DNA of 64,000 nucleotides from Tubiluchus corallicola (taxonomy: Eukaryota > Priapulida > Priapulimorpha > Priapulimorphida > Tubiluchidae). Shown in pieces: positions 43,601 through 63,782 of this stretch. The stretch covers positions 1-64,000 of the forward strand of contig JAQGDQ010000808.1 in the NCBI GenBank assembly GCA_030141605.1, written 5' to 3'. The notes beneath the pieces were generated by a model, which saw only the letters and a program-made list of their open reading frames with translations, did not search any database and had not been told where the DNA came from. The first letter of the stretch is position 1; every line of letters begins with the position of its first letter. A program made the translations under genes and the position numbers.

Positions 43601-45775
43601 TTTTTCCTGGTTTACCTAATTTTCGTATCTTTCCTATTGGCACTTCAAAGAATTTAGACAAATGACCACTGATGATTTAATTAAAGATAATGCAAGAACA
43701 TTAATGTACACAACTCACTATAAATCTCTGTCAGTTTTGTCGTTAATTCTGTTAATCTTAATCAAAACCGTTACAGTATAAAATTTAATAAGTATCAAGT
43801 TGTCCGGGGTAGACTAATGTTGCGAAAGATTTTATTTCCTTTGTTCACTCAACAAATAAAACGAAATTTTTCGCGACATTAGTCTTACACCGGACAACTT
43901 GATACTTATTAAATATGTGTCAAAGTGCCTGCTAATATTAAGTCAATTTCTTTGGTATCAAGGTTCAAAAAAAGTTTGAAAATTTGAAAATTTCCTTTTT
44001 AGATTCTTATGAAACGTTGGGCATGTATAGTACCTGTCGTCCGCACAATTCTATAAACAAATGTAAATGTATTTCCGATGTCTCATACAACAACCTCATT
44101 TTCATTCTCATGCACATCCCTTTACTAACCCAACTCTACTAATTTCCATCTGTCGGACTCTCCGTTATCACTCCCATTTGTTAACAGCAGTTTTATTAAT
44201 TGCAAAATTTTCATTACAGTAGCGCAAGCAATACTTCGTTACTACAATGCGAGCAGCAATTTATGCAGATGTCATGTTATATTCATTTTAATAAAATATT
44301 ACTTTAATTGTAATTATGAAACTTTACGTAGTTCAACAGTTATACCTTGTTTTGTTATAATTTTATATTATATTGTTATTTGGTGTTGTCAGAACAGCTA
44401 AAAAGAGAATAGCAGATAGGTTATGACGTGTGCGAAGTTACGTGCGCGCGTGTGTGTGTCTCTGTGTGCGTGTGTGTGTGCATGTATGCCTAAACAGAAT
44501 AAGTCGAAGAGAGAATCGGTAAGGTTTCCCAAAACGTTCCTGGACAACCGTTTTTTGGCTAACCATGTAGGGACTATTTTGTACGCGGTTATGCAAGATG
44601 CAGTAGTACCATTCTTTATTGGCTTGTTTCTTATGTAATTGTAGTATGTTCATCTACCTAATATAAATAACGTTCTCAATCGGCGGTTACAGGATGACGT
44701 TAACAATGCTAGTTTTACGTCATCATTGTATTTATAAGTTAGTAACTTGACTTATTAACGTGCTATAATTATGAAAGACAAGCCGATGAAGAACATTTGC
44801 ACAATGGCACTTATCGGAAATGGCATTCCAGTTATAATTAATACTTGATTTTTGCTACATCTTAGATTGAACAATTGCAAACGCGATCCTGGAAAACAGT
44901 TAGAGCGAAATCACGTCGAGCGAGGCATCGCACTGTCTTCGTTAATAATCTGTCTTCTCACTGTTAACCGTGCACAGCACTTAGTAACCACCTTAAATAT
45001 ACGTAAAACTATGCATAAAATTTTACGTAAAACCATAGCGTAAAATGGTAGTTGGTTAAATTAAAAATAATGCTTATTTACAATTTATAGATTTTTGAAT
45101 TGTACTAAATTGCAATGTAACTTTAAACTAACTTGTAATCATTGTTCATCATGTTATAAGCGTAATATCTTCATTTGTCATAATTTTTTTATTCGTGTTT
45201 TTATTGTTTTATCTTACAGTTAGATACGAAATGTAGATCCTACAGCAACACTCAATTAAATTCGCAATTTTTTTCAAGCTACGTTAATCGAACATCGAGA
45301 CTCAACCATTAGATAAAACAGTAAAATAATAAAATAAATTTCAGTCTGATCGGTTTAAGTAATAAAAAACTACAAATAAAGAGAGTTCACGGCAGGCAGC
45401 AACTCGCTCAATACTCTCTCCAAAAATTTATAAATTTCGGAATTTCTAAATGGGAAATTCAGCTTCAGTAGAGTCAATCTCTCTCAATCGACTATCATTA
45501 AAAAAACCTTAATGAAATCATAGAAAATAGATAACGAGCCATATAAAACGCGCGCATGTTTTTTGGACAACCCTGGTAGGCATTTATCCCTACTGAACAG
45601 TTCTGAACAGTATTCCTTTTGCAACTGAACTGTATCTGCTGTTTTCAAAGCTTTTGAACTTCTAATTTGATGTCTTTCCCACAATCTCCACAAACTGAGC
45701 GACAGTACTTACTTTCAATTGTGTGACCACATCTCGTATGGAAACCGCAGCTGCGGGCGACCCTCTTGCAAACAT
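37223..45775 (-). CDS. TMEM272-like four-span membrane protein, 4 exons
   Basis: Function unknown; integral membrane protein. Four exons (63+169+60+461 bp) read in phase from ATG at 45775 to the stop at 37223, giving 250 residues; an in-frame stop precedes the ATG at about 45815. A soluble N-terminus (1-77), rich in Gln, Ser and Glu, precedes four hydrophobic segments at roughly 79-99, 111-131, 161-179 and 203-230. The ECPIQPKIPVYLLVGG block after the first span, followed by a short charged loop and a Trp-rich third span (ILIWWIVGNVWLF), is the pattern I associate with transmembrane protein 272-like proteins. That assignment is from memory of the family and has no domain-search support. A minus-strand AATAAA lies about 200 bp past the stop (37016-37021). 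Introns are 1956, 1410 and 4434 bp. An additional upstream exon at 51964-52104 is possible because its phase is compatible. Confidence 0.8.
37784..38165. repeat. Foldback repeat with 70-bp arms (TMEM272-like intron 3)
   Basis: Arms at 37884-37952 and 37978-38049 are imperfect inverted copies (GTGTTTCCAAGMTGRAGTAG, TTACATTCTCCCCC, GGTCTGCGA). Two partial direct copies of the GCGAKATGGGGTTTTCAA motif flank them at about 37787 and 38147. Confidence 0.85.
39094..39153 (-). CDS. TMEM272-like exon 3 (first span)
   Basis: Acceptor TTTTTCCAG, donor GTAG|GTAAGA. Only 60 bp; encodes FVKGLLICLTVFPLIMLGV, the first transmembrane segment. Phases match both neighbours. Confidence 0.85.
40285..40590 (+). 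repeat. Interspersed repeat family R3, copy 1
   Basis: Aligns with 44990-45400: GTAAAACTATAGCGTAAAA, CTAACTTGT, CGAATTTCGAG/CGAACATCGAG, ATAAAAACTACAAA, AGAGTTC. Lies in intron 2 of the TMEM272-like gene. Confidence 0.75.
41110..41278 (-). CDS. TMEM272-like exon 2
   Basis: Acceptor TTTTTTCAG, donor ACTT|GTAAGT. Encodes 56 residues beginning RNDRQDIQNLRSTQYLE, the cytosol-like N-terminal region, ending at the edge of the first membrane span. Confidence 0.82.
41766..41902. repeat. 45-bp tandem repeat, three units (TMEM272-like intron 1)
   Basis: Units start TTAACAAGCCTC at 41766, 41811 and 41856, period 45 (15 codons), so frames stay open on both strands. Divergence is two or three bases per unit. 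I see no start context or homology to make either frame a gene. Confidence 0.93.
43789..43908. mobile_element. Palindromic MITE, 120 bp (TMEM272-like intron 1)
   Basis: Near-perfect inverted arms of about 50 bp (TAAGTATCAAGTTGTCCGG, GACTAATGT, GCGAAA) around a loop of about 20 bases. TTAA flanks both ends, but it also extends the palindrome, so a piggyBac-type duplication cannot be separated from arm sequence. Confidence 0.8.
44990..45400 (+). repeat. Interspersed repeat family R3, copy 2
   Basis: Second copy of the 40285-40590 repeat, same orientation, in intron 1 of the same gene; longer by several insertions. Confidence 0.75.
45713..45775 (-). CDS. TMEM272-like exon 1 (start codon)
   Basis: ATG at 45775-45773; 21 codons ending DVVTQLK at donor AAA|GTAAGT, phase 0. 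No conserved motif, so it rests on frame, splice site and coding character. An acceptor-like CTCAG lies just upstream, so it could instead be an internal exon. Confidence 0.62.
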
Positions 45776-47696
45776 TCTTGATAAGACTATAAACTGAGAT
45801 TGATATAACGAATATTACTGATATGCTTTAACTATCTTATCAAAACCAATCGACGACATTGTTATCTCTCAGAAGTTGACAAGCACACTCATATGATTTA
45901 GGTCTTTATGAGGCCATAAAACGATGTGATTTTGATTGCTCTCATTAATTATATAAAATTAATCACTTTAAGATTGAATGACAAATGCTAAGAACTCGAC
46001 GCAGCTGGAGACAAACACTCACTAGTCTACGCGCACTACAACATACTACAGAGAAGAAACTACCAATATCATCACTGAACATCATATTAATGGCGGGGCA
46101 GAGATTTCATGACGAATGTTATAACCCTTTCGCTTCGCAATGCCTCATAGTTACAGTTGCATTTATCCACATTAGCAGTAAAATATAATCCCAACTAGAT
46201 TAAAAAATCTTGTTTGATGATCTAAAATAAAAATAGTAACTTGTGTTGTTGTATACAAACAAAATAATTATGAATTGTTTTTTGTTTTTCCTAGCACTGC
46301 CCCTGCGCTGCGCCATTTTGTAGCCAATGTATTAAAATATTAAACGTGCAATCTTCGTAATGGATTAACTTTGCCTATGCTTAATTACCGGCGTCGAAAC
46401 GAAATAATCAAAGTTCTGCCGTTTTTCTGACAGTTTTTTGACATCTGTATTACATGTTACTTAAAACGACACCACCATCACCATCATTTTTTGATTTTGT
46501 TGTCGCTCTCATAATCGTTGTGGTTATCATTATAATGATTACAATAGTTTTTTCCAGTATCTCGCAGTTTTTACTTTCCGCTGATAGGACTCTTGGGAAT
46601 TTTTTATGCGCTCAGTGGGCAGGGACTACTAAAGTGAATGATTGTGGTCACCCTAGCAACTTTGCTCGGTATCAGTTCTTTAAGACGAAACAGTGAACTT
46701 GTCTTAACATGATGAAAGCCATAACCGGTATGACGCATAAATCTTCTCAGAGCGTTATATTGAGCTCGTTGATCAACCATCCATCCACTGACCGGATAGA
46801 AACTGGAGTTAAAGATTAAAAGTGCTTGATGATAAGGTTAAATGAGAAATATATAGATTTTAGTACTTTAATTGGTGCCAGGCTGCATCAAGATTTGCCT
46901 ACACTTTTTTCTCTTTTCTCAATTATGGTTAGTTTATTGCCTACTGTCATCAGCTGTAGCAGTAGCAGTAGCAGCAGCAACAACAACAACAACGGCAACG
47001 ATAGCGACAGCAGCGACAGCAGAACAGCTCCACAGTACAACAACAGCTGTAGTGGCAAAGGTTTCCCAGAACTATGCACAAAGTGAAAGAATCAATCTTC
47101 TCGAAATTGAGTTTAAGTAGCGAATATTCTCCAATACACAACAAAGTGCTTTTATAACAACCTTTAATTTGGTAAAGAGTTAAGATCAATCGCGGTTGAA
47201 TGGGAAAATACGGTTTTATTGAGTGAAAGACATCAAAGCCCTTCATTGCATATGAACCGTCAGTTCTTGTTGAGCAAACTGAAGGTTTTTATATGCAACA
47301 CTTGCGTTTCTTTGAATGTGGTGGATGGATATTGAAAGAATTCTTTGTGACTCGCCACTACGAACCTGTAGGCAAACAGGCATTATGGATTAAGTCTCAT
47401 GAAGATATGTGCGGCTGAAGATAAAGGTAAGAATAGCGGAAACCTTCACAATGACTTGAGGCCAAATTTCGTGATGTTTGTGACAGCGGTGCTGAAAATA
47501 ATGTTGATAGTGAGGTTTGATAATCACAAAAATCCCATTCTGTTATTGTTTTTTGGTGATAATAATGATGTGACAATGATGACCATGACGACAACGACGG
47601 CGATGATAATGACGATGATGATAATCGCGACGAAATGAAATAAGATAGGAAAACAATAAAAAAAATAAATAGTAGCAAAGGTACTGTGCTATTTGA
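45776..47696. other. Intergenic with a short CAG/CAA-rich stretch
   Basis: 46957-47030 is a degenerate AGC/AAC trinucleotide run giving Ser/Asn, Ala/Thr or Cys/Tyr frames, which are not genes. A GAT/GAC-rich stretch lies at 47556-47637. Nothing else supported. Confidence 0.5.
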
Positions 47697-47724
47697 AGCA
47701 TAAAATTAAAGCAAAGTATCTTAG

Positions 47725-48011
47725 GTCACGTACATACTAGAAATGTTTTACTGGATTCAGGATGGTTAGACACAAATAGAAAAACAAGTTTCTCAAAAAC
47801 AGTTAACGTTTTACTTCAAGCAGAAATACGCTCCTTCAAAGTGACCATAAAATATATTCCTTACTATCTTAACGATCTCTTTCCGGAAGCCACTCCACTA
47901 CGAACCGGCCTCCGAAATAAAATACTTAGCGACGCTTTTAAAGGCTATGGGACTGCTAAGTTGTTGAACGACGAGAAGGTATATTTCAAGAAAGTGAGGT
48001 CGGTCGCTTAA
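47725..48011 (+). CDS. Terminal-exon-like open frame without ATG, unrecognised
   Basis: The frame is open from 47697 to a TAA at 48009-48011 (104 codons) although the region is AT-rich. A plausible acceptor (TATCTTAG at 47717-47724) would begin the exon. It reads as a normal globular sequence, for example SFKVTIKYIPYYLNDLFPEA and GLRNKILSDAFKGYGTAKLL. Two AATAAA signals follow at 48164-48173. No upstream exon was found and I do not recognise the family; a decayed mobile-element reading frame is the main alternative. Confidence 0.35.
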
Positions 48012-48274
48012 AGAAGTGAAAACCTTAAAGTATCCTTTATGCAAGTAAATATAAAGATTTAAAACAAATGTAGGTACCTATAAGCTATGGGACTTATAGG
48101 GAGTAGGTTACATAACTCCCTATAAGCTAAGCAAGTTATCTACTAGCGTTACATAAAATTGGAAATAAATAAAAAACTAAAATTATATGAATGCTATCTT
48201 TTCAGCAACATATGACCAGGTACTCAGCTAAGGCTGAGTATCTCTAAGAAGTCAGCCAGAAAGCCTCATTCAAT

Positions 48275-48372
48275 TGATAAATTACTTAAAAACCCTGACA
48301 TGAGTGGCAATCGAACACAGTACCTCTGGATCGGTAAACAAAAGTCGTAACCACTTGAAAACTGCGCTTTTC
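48275..48372 (-). mobile_element. tRNA-derived SINE-like copy
   Basis: On the minus strand an A-box-like TTTTCAAGTGGTTACGAC (48360-48343) precedes a B box TGTTCGATTGCC (48318-48307) at tRNA-like spacing. The intervening fold is not a canonical tRNA. Confidence 0.6.
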
Positions 48373-48789
48373 GTTAAAAATGAAATATTGGAAAACTGCT
48401 TTATTGAGCTTTTGATTCACATAATCTAGGTATTTAGAAAAATGAGTTGATTCGAAAATCGTGTGCTTTCTCTAGTCTCGTAAAAATTTCCTTTCGTGGA
48501 TAGGAAATACCCGATTGTCCAGTTAAGAATGCAAAACTAATTATTATAAGAGCGTTGATGTGGGGAAGAAAAGATAAATAGACTGATAATGATTCTTACA
48601 GCGTCTCTGAATCAAATTGGGTTTCACTTATTAGCGGCGTCTAGGTAGAACAGCTCAAATTCTGTTTTCTCATGCTCTTCCTGTGGGCACAGAACAGCCC
48701 AACACTAAGACCACGGATAAAAGTATCATTTTGACGTGGATAGGAGCACATGAATGATTGGATAATATTCAACCGGATACTTAAAGGAT

Positions 48790-49330
48790 AACCGGACCCC
48801 AACCTTAAACTATAGCTCAAAACAAGCTAATCTGTAAAATGATTAATGAAAACAATGTTTTTCTATGAATGACTTGCACGAAAGAAATATGGCCTCAGAA
48901 GCGTGATTTCATGAACACGCGGCCAATTCTTTGCTGTTACATGCATTTCACCATTTGTTAGTTAGATGGGTACCAGCGCGTGCATCTCACAAGCACGTTG
49001 CGCAAAAACAGCCGCTGTACGTCTCAGTTCAGATATGTTCAGTTGCGATGTGGCGCACACGTTCACAAGCTCAAACGTGAACACAGCGATAAACTTGAGA
49101 TTTAAATTTTAAACTTGAAATTTGCTGACCTTTGTGTTTCAGACTGAATGTTGTACAGTAGCACTGTGCTTCAAATTTCGCTTTCGTAGACACGTGGGAC
49201 CCCGGCAGTTAAATAAGTTCTTAACCTAATATTTAGTTATCAGAAACACTTTGTCTTTACTTTATATGTTAAGATATATACTTTTTAGCGTACTTCAAAG
49301 CGGGTTAGGATATGTAAAATATGGCCATGT
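48790..49330 (+). repeat. Interspersed repeat family R2, copy 2
   Basis: Second copy of the 21045-21660 repeat, same orientation and block order, diverged by substitutions and indels. Confidence 0.75.
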
Positions 49331-50199
49331 AGCATTTTGACTACCTAGATGATCGGCAGACAAAGCCGCCTTGAACGCTGTTGAGTTGGTTTCAAGTTTG
49401 TCTACTACTAGGTGCTCCAAATTCAATCTTTTTACGTCTTATTCCAGCAATCTTCATAATTAATGCTGTTTCCAGGACTTTTTCTCGTAATATGCGATCA
49501 TAATCAATTCATTATTTGGCTAACATAACGCTATTACCTACGTAGAACGTACAGCACTTTGTAATTAAAAATTAAACATAAAAATAACAATGTTTTCATA
49601 GTGATTGCGTAACCTTTAAAATGAGCGGGAAAACTTTGATCGCATTTATATTATCATTGTCTTACATACACCTGTAACGTTGATGACATATGTTTCCACA
49701 GGACAACAGCAAACGTCTGTACAGTGCATCAGTCAGAGAATGTTTATCTCGATTATAAAGTCTTTGATTTGATCGACCTTTTCCAGCACCAAATAAAAAA
49801 CAGAGTTATGGAAAAAGCCGACCTTTTGTCGAAATTTTAGACACACCTTTTAAGCAAACCTTTAAAGTCGTTCTACACTTCTGTAGACTTTGCATATCTA
49901 ATTTTTAAGGAATTCGTCTCCGAGTTGATTCTGGCACGGCTAGGGCAATTTTTTGCCTAGTTCGGAACATTTTGGAGTTTAACAGGTTACAGTGCTAACA
50001 CCGCGCGATTGCATATATCACCACAGAAAATTATTTTGCAATACACCAATATTACTGTGAACAGACGTGGTCGATTAGCAAAATTATACAGTACAAACGC
50101 GGGCGAATGAAGGGTGGAACAAATGAATTATGAAAAACTGAACGATTGACTGATTGGTGGATTTATTGAACGAATAAACGAATGACTGAATGAATGAAT
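49331..50199. other. Non-coding, no feature seen
   Basis: No coding-like frame or repeat end recognised. Confidence 0.45.
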
Positions 50200-50450
50200 G
50201 AACGAACGAAATGAGTGAGTGAGTGAGTGAGTGAGTGAGTCAGTGAGTGAGTGAGTGAGTGAGTGAGTGAGTGAGTGAGTGAGTGACTGACTGACTGACT
50301 GACTGACTGACTGACTGACTGACTGACTGACTGACTGACTGACTGAATGAATGAATGAATGAATGAATGAATGAATGAATGAATGAATGAATGAATGAAT
50401 GAATAAATGAATGAATGAATGAATAAATGAATGAATGAATAAATGAATTA
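50200..50450. repeat. Compound tetranucleotide array GAGT-GACT-GAAT
   Basis: Three abutting homogeneous blocks in one register: GAGT (about 50213-50284), GACT (50285-50344), GAAT (50345-50450). They differ only at the third base. Confidence 0.97.
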
Positions 50451-50759
50451 ATTAGTGAATCAAATTATAAATGGAGTAGACGAATGAATAAATGAATGAG
50501 TAGTCAACAAATGAATAATATTTATAATTAGACCAATCAACTCAAATCCATCCAAATGTAAATAAAACAACTGCTCAACTATCTAGCCATCCAGCCAGCT
50601 AACTAACTAATTAACCAACCAACCAACCGACCAACAACCAATAAATCAACCAATCATCAACTAAACAACTCGCCAACTATCCAAAAAACCAACCAACCGA
50701 TCAATCAACCAACTATCAAATAAACAAACAACAGAACAAACAAGGAAACAAAACAACCA

Positions 50760-51063
50760 ACAAAGAGACGAACAAACTAGCACACACGCACACACACACA
50801 TGCATACATGCACGCACGCATCCACAAACAAACTAATGAGCACACACACGCACGCACGCACGCACACACACATGCACACACACACGCATCCACAAACAAA
50901 CAAATGAGCACACACACACACACACACACACGCACGCACGCACGCACGCACGCACACACATGCATACATGCACGCACGCATCCACAAACAAACTAATGAG
51001 CACACACATACACACACACACACACACACACGCGCACGCACGCACGCACTCACGCACGCACGC

Positions 51064-51109
<46 letters not shown>

Positions 51110-51131
51110 ACTCACAAACAAAACGAATGAG
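50760..51131. repeat. CA/CG microsatellite with a recurring 20-bp anchor
   Basis: TCCACAAACAAACTAATGAG or close variants recur at 50821, 50889, 50981 and 51111, separated by CACA/CGCA tracts of unequal length. Frames across it (Val-Cys, Thr-His) are artefacts. Confidence 0.95.
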
Positions 51132-51963
51132 CACGAGGAACGAAGAAATGGCCAATAATTTCAATAAACGAATAAAGACGAAATGCAAGCAGTGAGCGTA
51201 CCCAACGTTGCCTTACAGTATAATCTACAAGTGCAAACAACAGCCCGGTTATTCATCAAATTTAATAACCTCCCGGGAGTTATGCACTCTGACGTGCTTT
51301 AACAATGTTCATCAGTTCTAATATGCTAAACCATTTGGGTATAATAATGTAGTTTACGCAACGCTGAACTTAATTTCTTTAAGTGCGAATTCTTATTGAC
51401 GCAATGCAAGTTAACGGGTTAATGCACAGTCTATACACTAGTCTACCGTGCCTAGGGTCATATTGATAGCACATCGATTTATTTTTTCTGTACGAGGCTG
51501 AAATTTAGGATTCAGCACAAGTATAGCTGAAATTTTTTCGGCAAACTTTTTGTTTCAGACTTTCAGTTAAATATCTCGAGTAGCTAGTTCAGTAGCTTTG
51601 ATACGCAGACATGCGATGCTATATGATTGTTGTACAAGGCTTAGCAGAAATCCATTGAGCAGGGTAAAATTATAGATCTAAATAATAGTTATAGATTCTA
51701 GAGATATTTAATATATCTTTACTATAACTGTAATAATATAACTTTACTTTTGCATCTTGAGTTTCAATAAATCTGTTAAGCTAATTTTGATGTGGTAAAT
51801 TGGTTATTTAGGGAGTATATGAGCTAAACAAAAATGATGTAAAAAGGACATCGCAATATGTGTGGGAAATGTTAATAATAGATTCGCATGCATTGTAAAG
51901 TATAGGTCCTTATCATAACAAGTTACATAATTACACAATCATATTGTTAGAATTTTGTTTTAC
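51132..51963. other. Non-coding, no feature seen
   Basis: AT-rich; if the 51964-52104 exon is real this is the start of its intron. Confidence 0.45.
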
Positions 51964-52104
51964 TTGTCGTTCTGGTGGTGTGAGGCTATGAATGGTTTCT
52001 GGTCCCAATTCGGATGTCTCGCTCGATGTTGGCTTTGTCGGAGGTGGTTTTCGAGCTTGCCGTTTCGGTCGCACTCGTGACCCGACGCGCAACATTTGTG
52101 CCAT
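51964..52104 (-). CDS. Candidate first coding exon, unassigned gene
   Basis: A 47-codon frame starts at an ATG in strong context (CGCCATGG) and runs to a donor CAA|GTAAAA, phase 0. The peptide is basic then Pro/Ser/Thr-rich (MAQMLRVGSRVRPKRQ at the start, LTPPERQ at the end). It is richer in CpG than its surroundings and sits next to no simple repeat. Its partner exons were not found. It could be an alternative 5' exon of the TMEM272-like gene, since both acceptors there are phase 0, or belong to another gene. Confidence 0.4.
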
Positions 52105-53961
52105 GGCGAAAACTACACGAAAATAATTATACTTTCGTAATCGGGGAAATATATTATATCGTTATTTCTGAAAATTCATCGAAATAGGCTTTTTTCACCA
52201 GCTTCAAGGTCACGTGCGTTTTTAAGCAAACATTAGTTAACACCTGTCTATAATGAGCAACACTATCACTAAGAGCAAATAGAAATACACCTGCACGTAT
52301 AAATGCTATTGTGACGTTACAGCTGTGTTTCCGATTTTCACCATTGCGGAAACAAACGCACACTAAAAAACATCAAGTGAGACACACGCCGTAGAATTAA
52401 CTACAAGCTGATCGTCTTGTTATACATTTCTGAAAAAAAGACCCTTGAAATTCCATCCAGACGAAAAACATACAATTCCCAATGCGACTGTTGATGTCAC
52501 TTTGTACGCATGCGCACTTTATATTGCAGATCTAATTTTTACGAATATAAATTCACAGTTATTGTATCTAAGTTGCTGACTTAGGCGCCGAAGGAATTCT
52601 TCTAAAATTTGGCTTCTCTTTCCGCCAGTTGTATACTGCACGGAGTAAGGAGGAAATCGCCATGCTCCGCTGATTAGTCAACACGCATGACACGTGAGTG
52701 TGACGTGCACATATTCGGCTTTTGAAATGCTGAGAAGCCGTAAAAATGTTGTAAAAAGCTAAGATGAAATCTTCAGACAAAGATTTAAAAAGTGTGAAAA
52801 TAACTAATGCGACTTGAATATAAACAGAAAACAGACCAAAATGAACCAAGGAAACTGAGTCGAAAATCCCGTTGAACTGTTCTTGTGTTGATTAGACTTT
52901 TAATGCACATTTGTTTAGTTTTTAAGTTTATTTAAATAAGACTACATAACTACTAGTTTAACAATAATATTAAAAGACTCGCAGCATATTTTTTCATAAA
53001 TGCAAATAATTATACAAGGTGGATCGTCATAACATTTCATCGCTGGCACCAATATCAAACGCATGTGGTAGAGATGTGCCAGATTAAAGGCAACAATGGG
53101 CGTGCTTTCAAAATAATCACAACTTGTTCAGTAAGCGCAGGATATGGTAAAAATGACAAAAATTGTCGAGAAAAATCGCAAAAAGTTACCGCAAGGAAAA
53201 CACAAAAGCAGGTACACGCCCAACAAATTTAATTCATACGCATATACAAAAATTTATGTACATTTAAGGGGTGCTACAAGTAACAATGACGTTCTCAGCA
53301 AACTTTTCTGTTTCACAGTTACAAAAATAAACACAAGAGAAGGGTGGGTTGCAGGTCTTCTTTTTTTGTTCACTAATTAGATCAATGGGCATTCGAGTCC
53401 AAGTTCGAACGAATCTTACTTGCACTAAATGCAACGTTTGCTGGTGTGAGAAAAAAGCTAGTAAGTGCAACCGTTTTCGTTTGATATCAGTCAGAATCCG
53501 TTTTCTTTGAAATCTAGCTATGATACACTTGACCACTGGCCGTCCATTTAACATTTAATGTAGCCGCTAATACCAGCGACTTACATACTCCCGAGTTATT
53601 TATCGATTTCAACAGTTACACATGTGGATTAGTGAGGAGATTGCACTCAAGTGACTTTTGCTTAATTATACATTAGCATAATTACAACGTACTAGATTAA
53701 TTGTGTTCTTCTGTATAGCTAGTAACGAAATTGGTCTCTGGTTGCATATGTTTGGTCTCAAGGACGAACAAGACGTAACAGACAACATAGATTATTTTAC
53801 TTATGAATGAGTAGGGTGAAAATTATTTATGAAACTCGCTGTGCCATTTCAAGAAACGATTGAAATCAGTTGAAATAAAAAAATTAAATCGAAGACCAAT
53901 GAATAAATAAACGAATAAACGAATTAAGAATTTCAGGCGGTGCAGTAAATTCAAGAGAAGA
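52105..53961. other. Non-coding; possible promoter side of the 52.1-kb exon
   Basis: Contains a CG-containing stretch GTACGCATGCGCACTT at about 52505-52520, otherwise chance frames only. The 93-codon minus frame at 52849-52568 has no recognised motif. Confidence 0.4.
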
Positions 53962-54270
<309 letters not shown>

Positions 54271-54611
54271 AGGGAAAGACGGATAGAAAACAACAAAATC
54301 TAGGGAAGAAAAGAGTGATCACACAGAGGAAAGATGACGTAAGAGAGGAATGAAAGAGCGGGGCCGTAGAGCACATTTCAATGGCACAAACAGTTATAGA
54401 GATGCAACCAAGAATTATTTCATTATTATCCGAGCGCTTTCTGTGAGCGACACCATCACCAGGGAACAGAAACAACCAACTACAATTAAAAAAATTAAAG
54501 AAAGTAAAATAAAATAAAATGCGATGAATTATAGTGAGAAAACAAACAATTCTGATGCGACACTAAACAAATTGCGGATTAACCAGTACCGCAGGGATGC
54601 CGAAAACAAAA

Positions 54612-55262
54612 TTTGTAACTGAATACTCAAAATTATCTAGGATCATTCAGTAATTACAATAAAGAAATTACTTTAAATTTGTAACTGAATACTCAAAATT
54701 ATCTAGGTTCATTCAGTAGGATCAATAAAAAATTACTTTGAATTTGTAACTGAGTATTCAAAATTATCTAGGATCATTCGGCAATTGCAATAAATAAATT
54801 ACTTTAAATTTGTAACTGAATACTCAAAATTATCTAGGATCATTCAGTAATTACAATAAAGGAATCATTTTAAATTTGTAACTGAGTACTTAAAATTATC
54901 TAGGTTCATTCAGTAGGATCAATAAAAAATTACTTTGAATTTGTAACTGAGTATTCAAAATTATCTAGGATCATTCGGCAATTGCAATAAATAAATTACT
55001 TTAAATTTGTAACTGAATACTCAAAATTATCTAGGATCATTCAGTAATTACAATAAAGGAATCATTTTAAATTTGTAACTGAGTACTTAAAATTATCTAG
55101 GTTCATTCAGTAGGATCAATAAAAAATTACTTTGAATTTGTAACTGAGTATTCAAAATTATCTAGGATCATTCGGCAATTGCAATAAAGGAATTACTTTA
55201 AATTTGTAACTGAATACTCAAAATTATCTAGGATCATTCAGCATTTACAATAAAGAAATTAC
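54612..55262 (+). repeat. 65/66-bp minisatellite with three-unit higher-order repeat
   Basis: Ten units starting TTTGTAACTGA at 54612, 54678, 54743, 54809, 54875, 54940, 55006, 55072, 55137 and 55203 (spacings 66 or 65). Three unit types (A with CAGTAATTACAATAAA, B with CAGTAGGATCAATAAAAAA, C with CGGCAATTGCAATAAA) recur in order, giving A-B-C three times plus a final A and an exact 197-bp superperiod. Confidence 0.97.

Positions 55263-63782
<8,520 letters not shown>

Noticed and set aside
46826-47246. Overlapping frames with Ser/Asn, Ala/Thr and Cys/Tyr runs
   Set aside because: All derive from the same short AGC/AAC trinucleotide stretch.
50661-51188. 175-codon cysteine/valine-rich minus frame resembling a Cys-rich protein
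   Set aside because: Entirely the CA/CG array; Cys-Val repeats come from GTGTGT and CGTGCG.
54612-55262. CRISPR-like array
   Set aside because: Repeat units are contiguous with no unique spacers, and this is eukaryotic sequence; it is a minisatellite.
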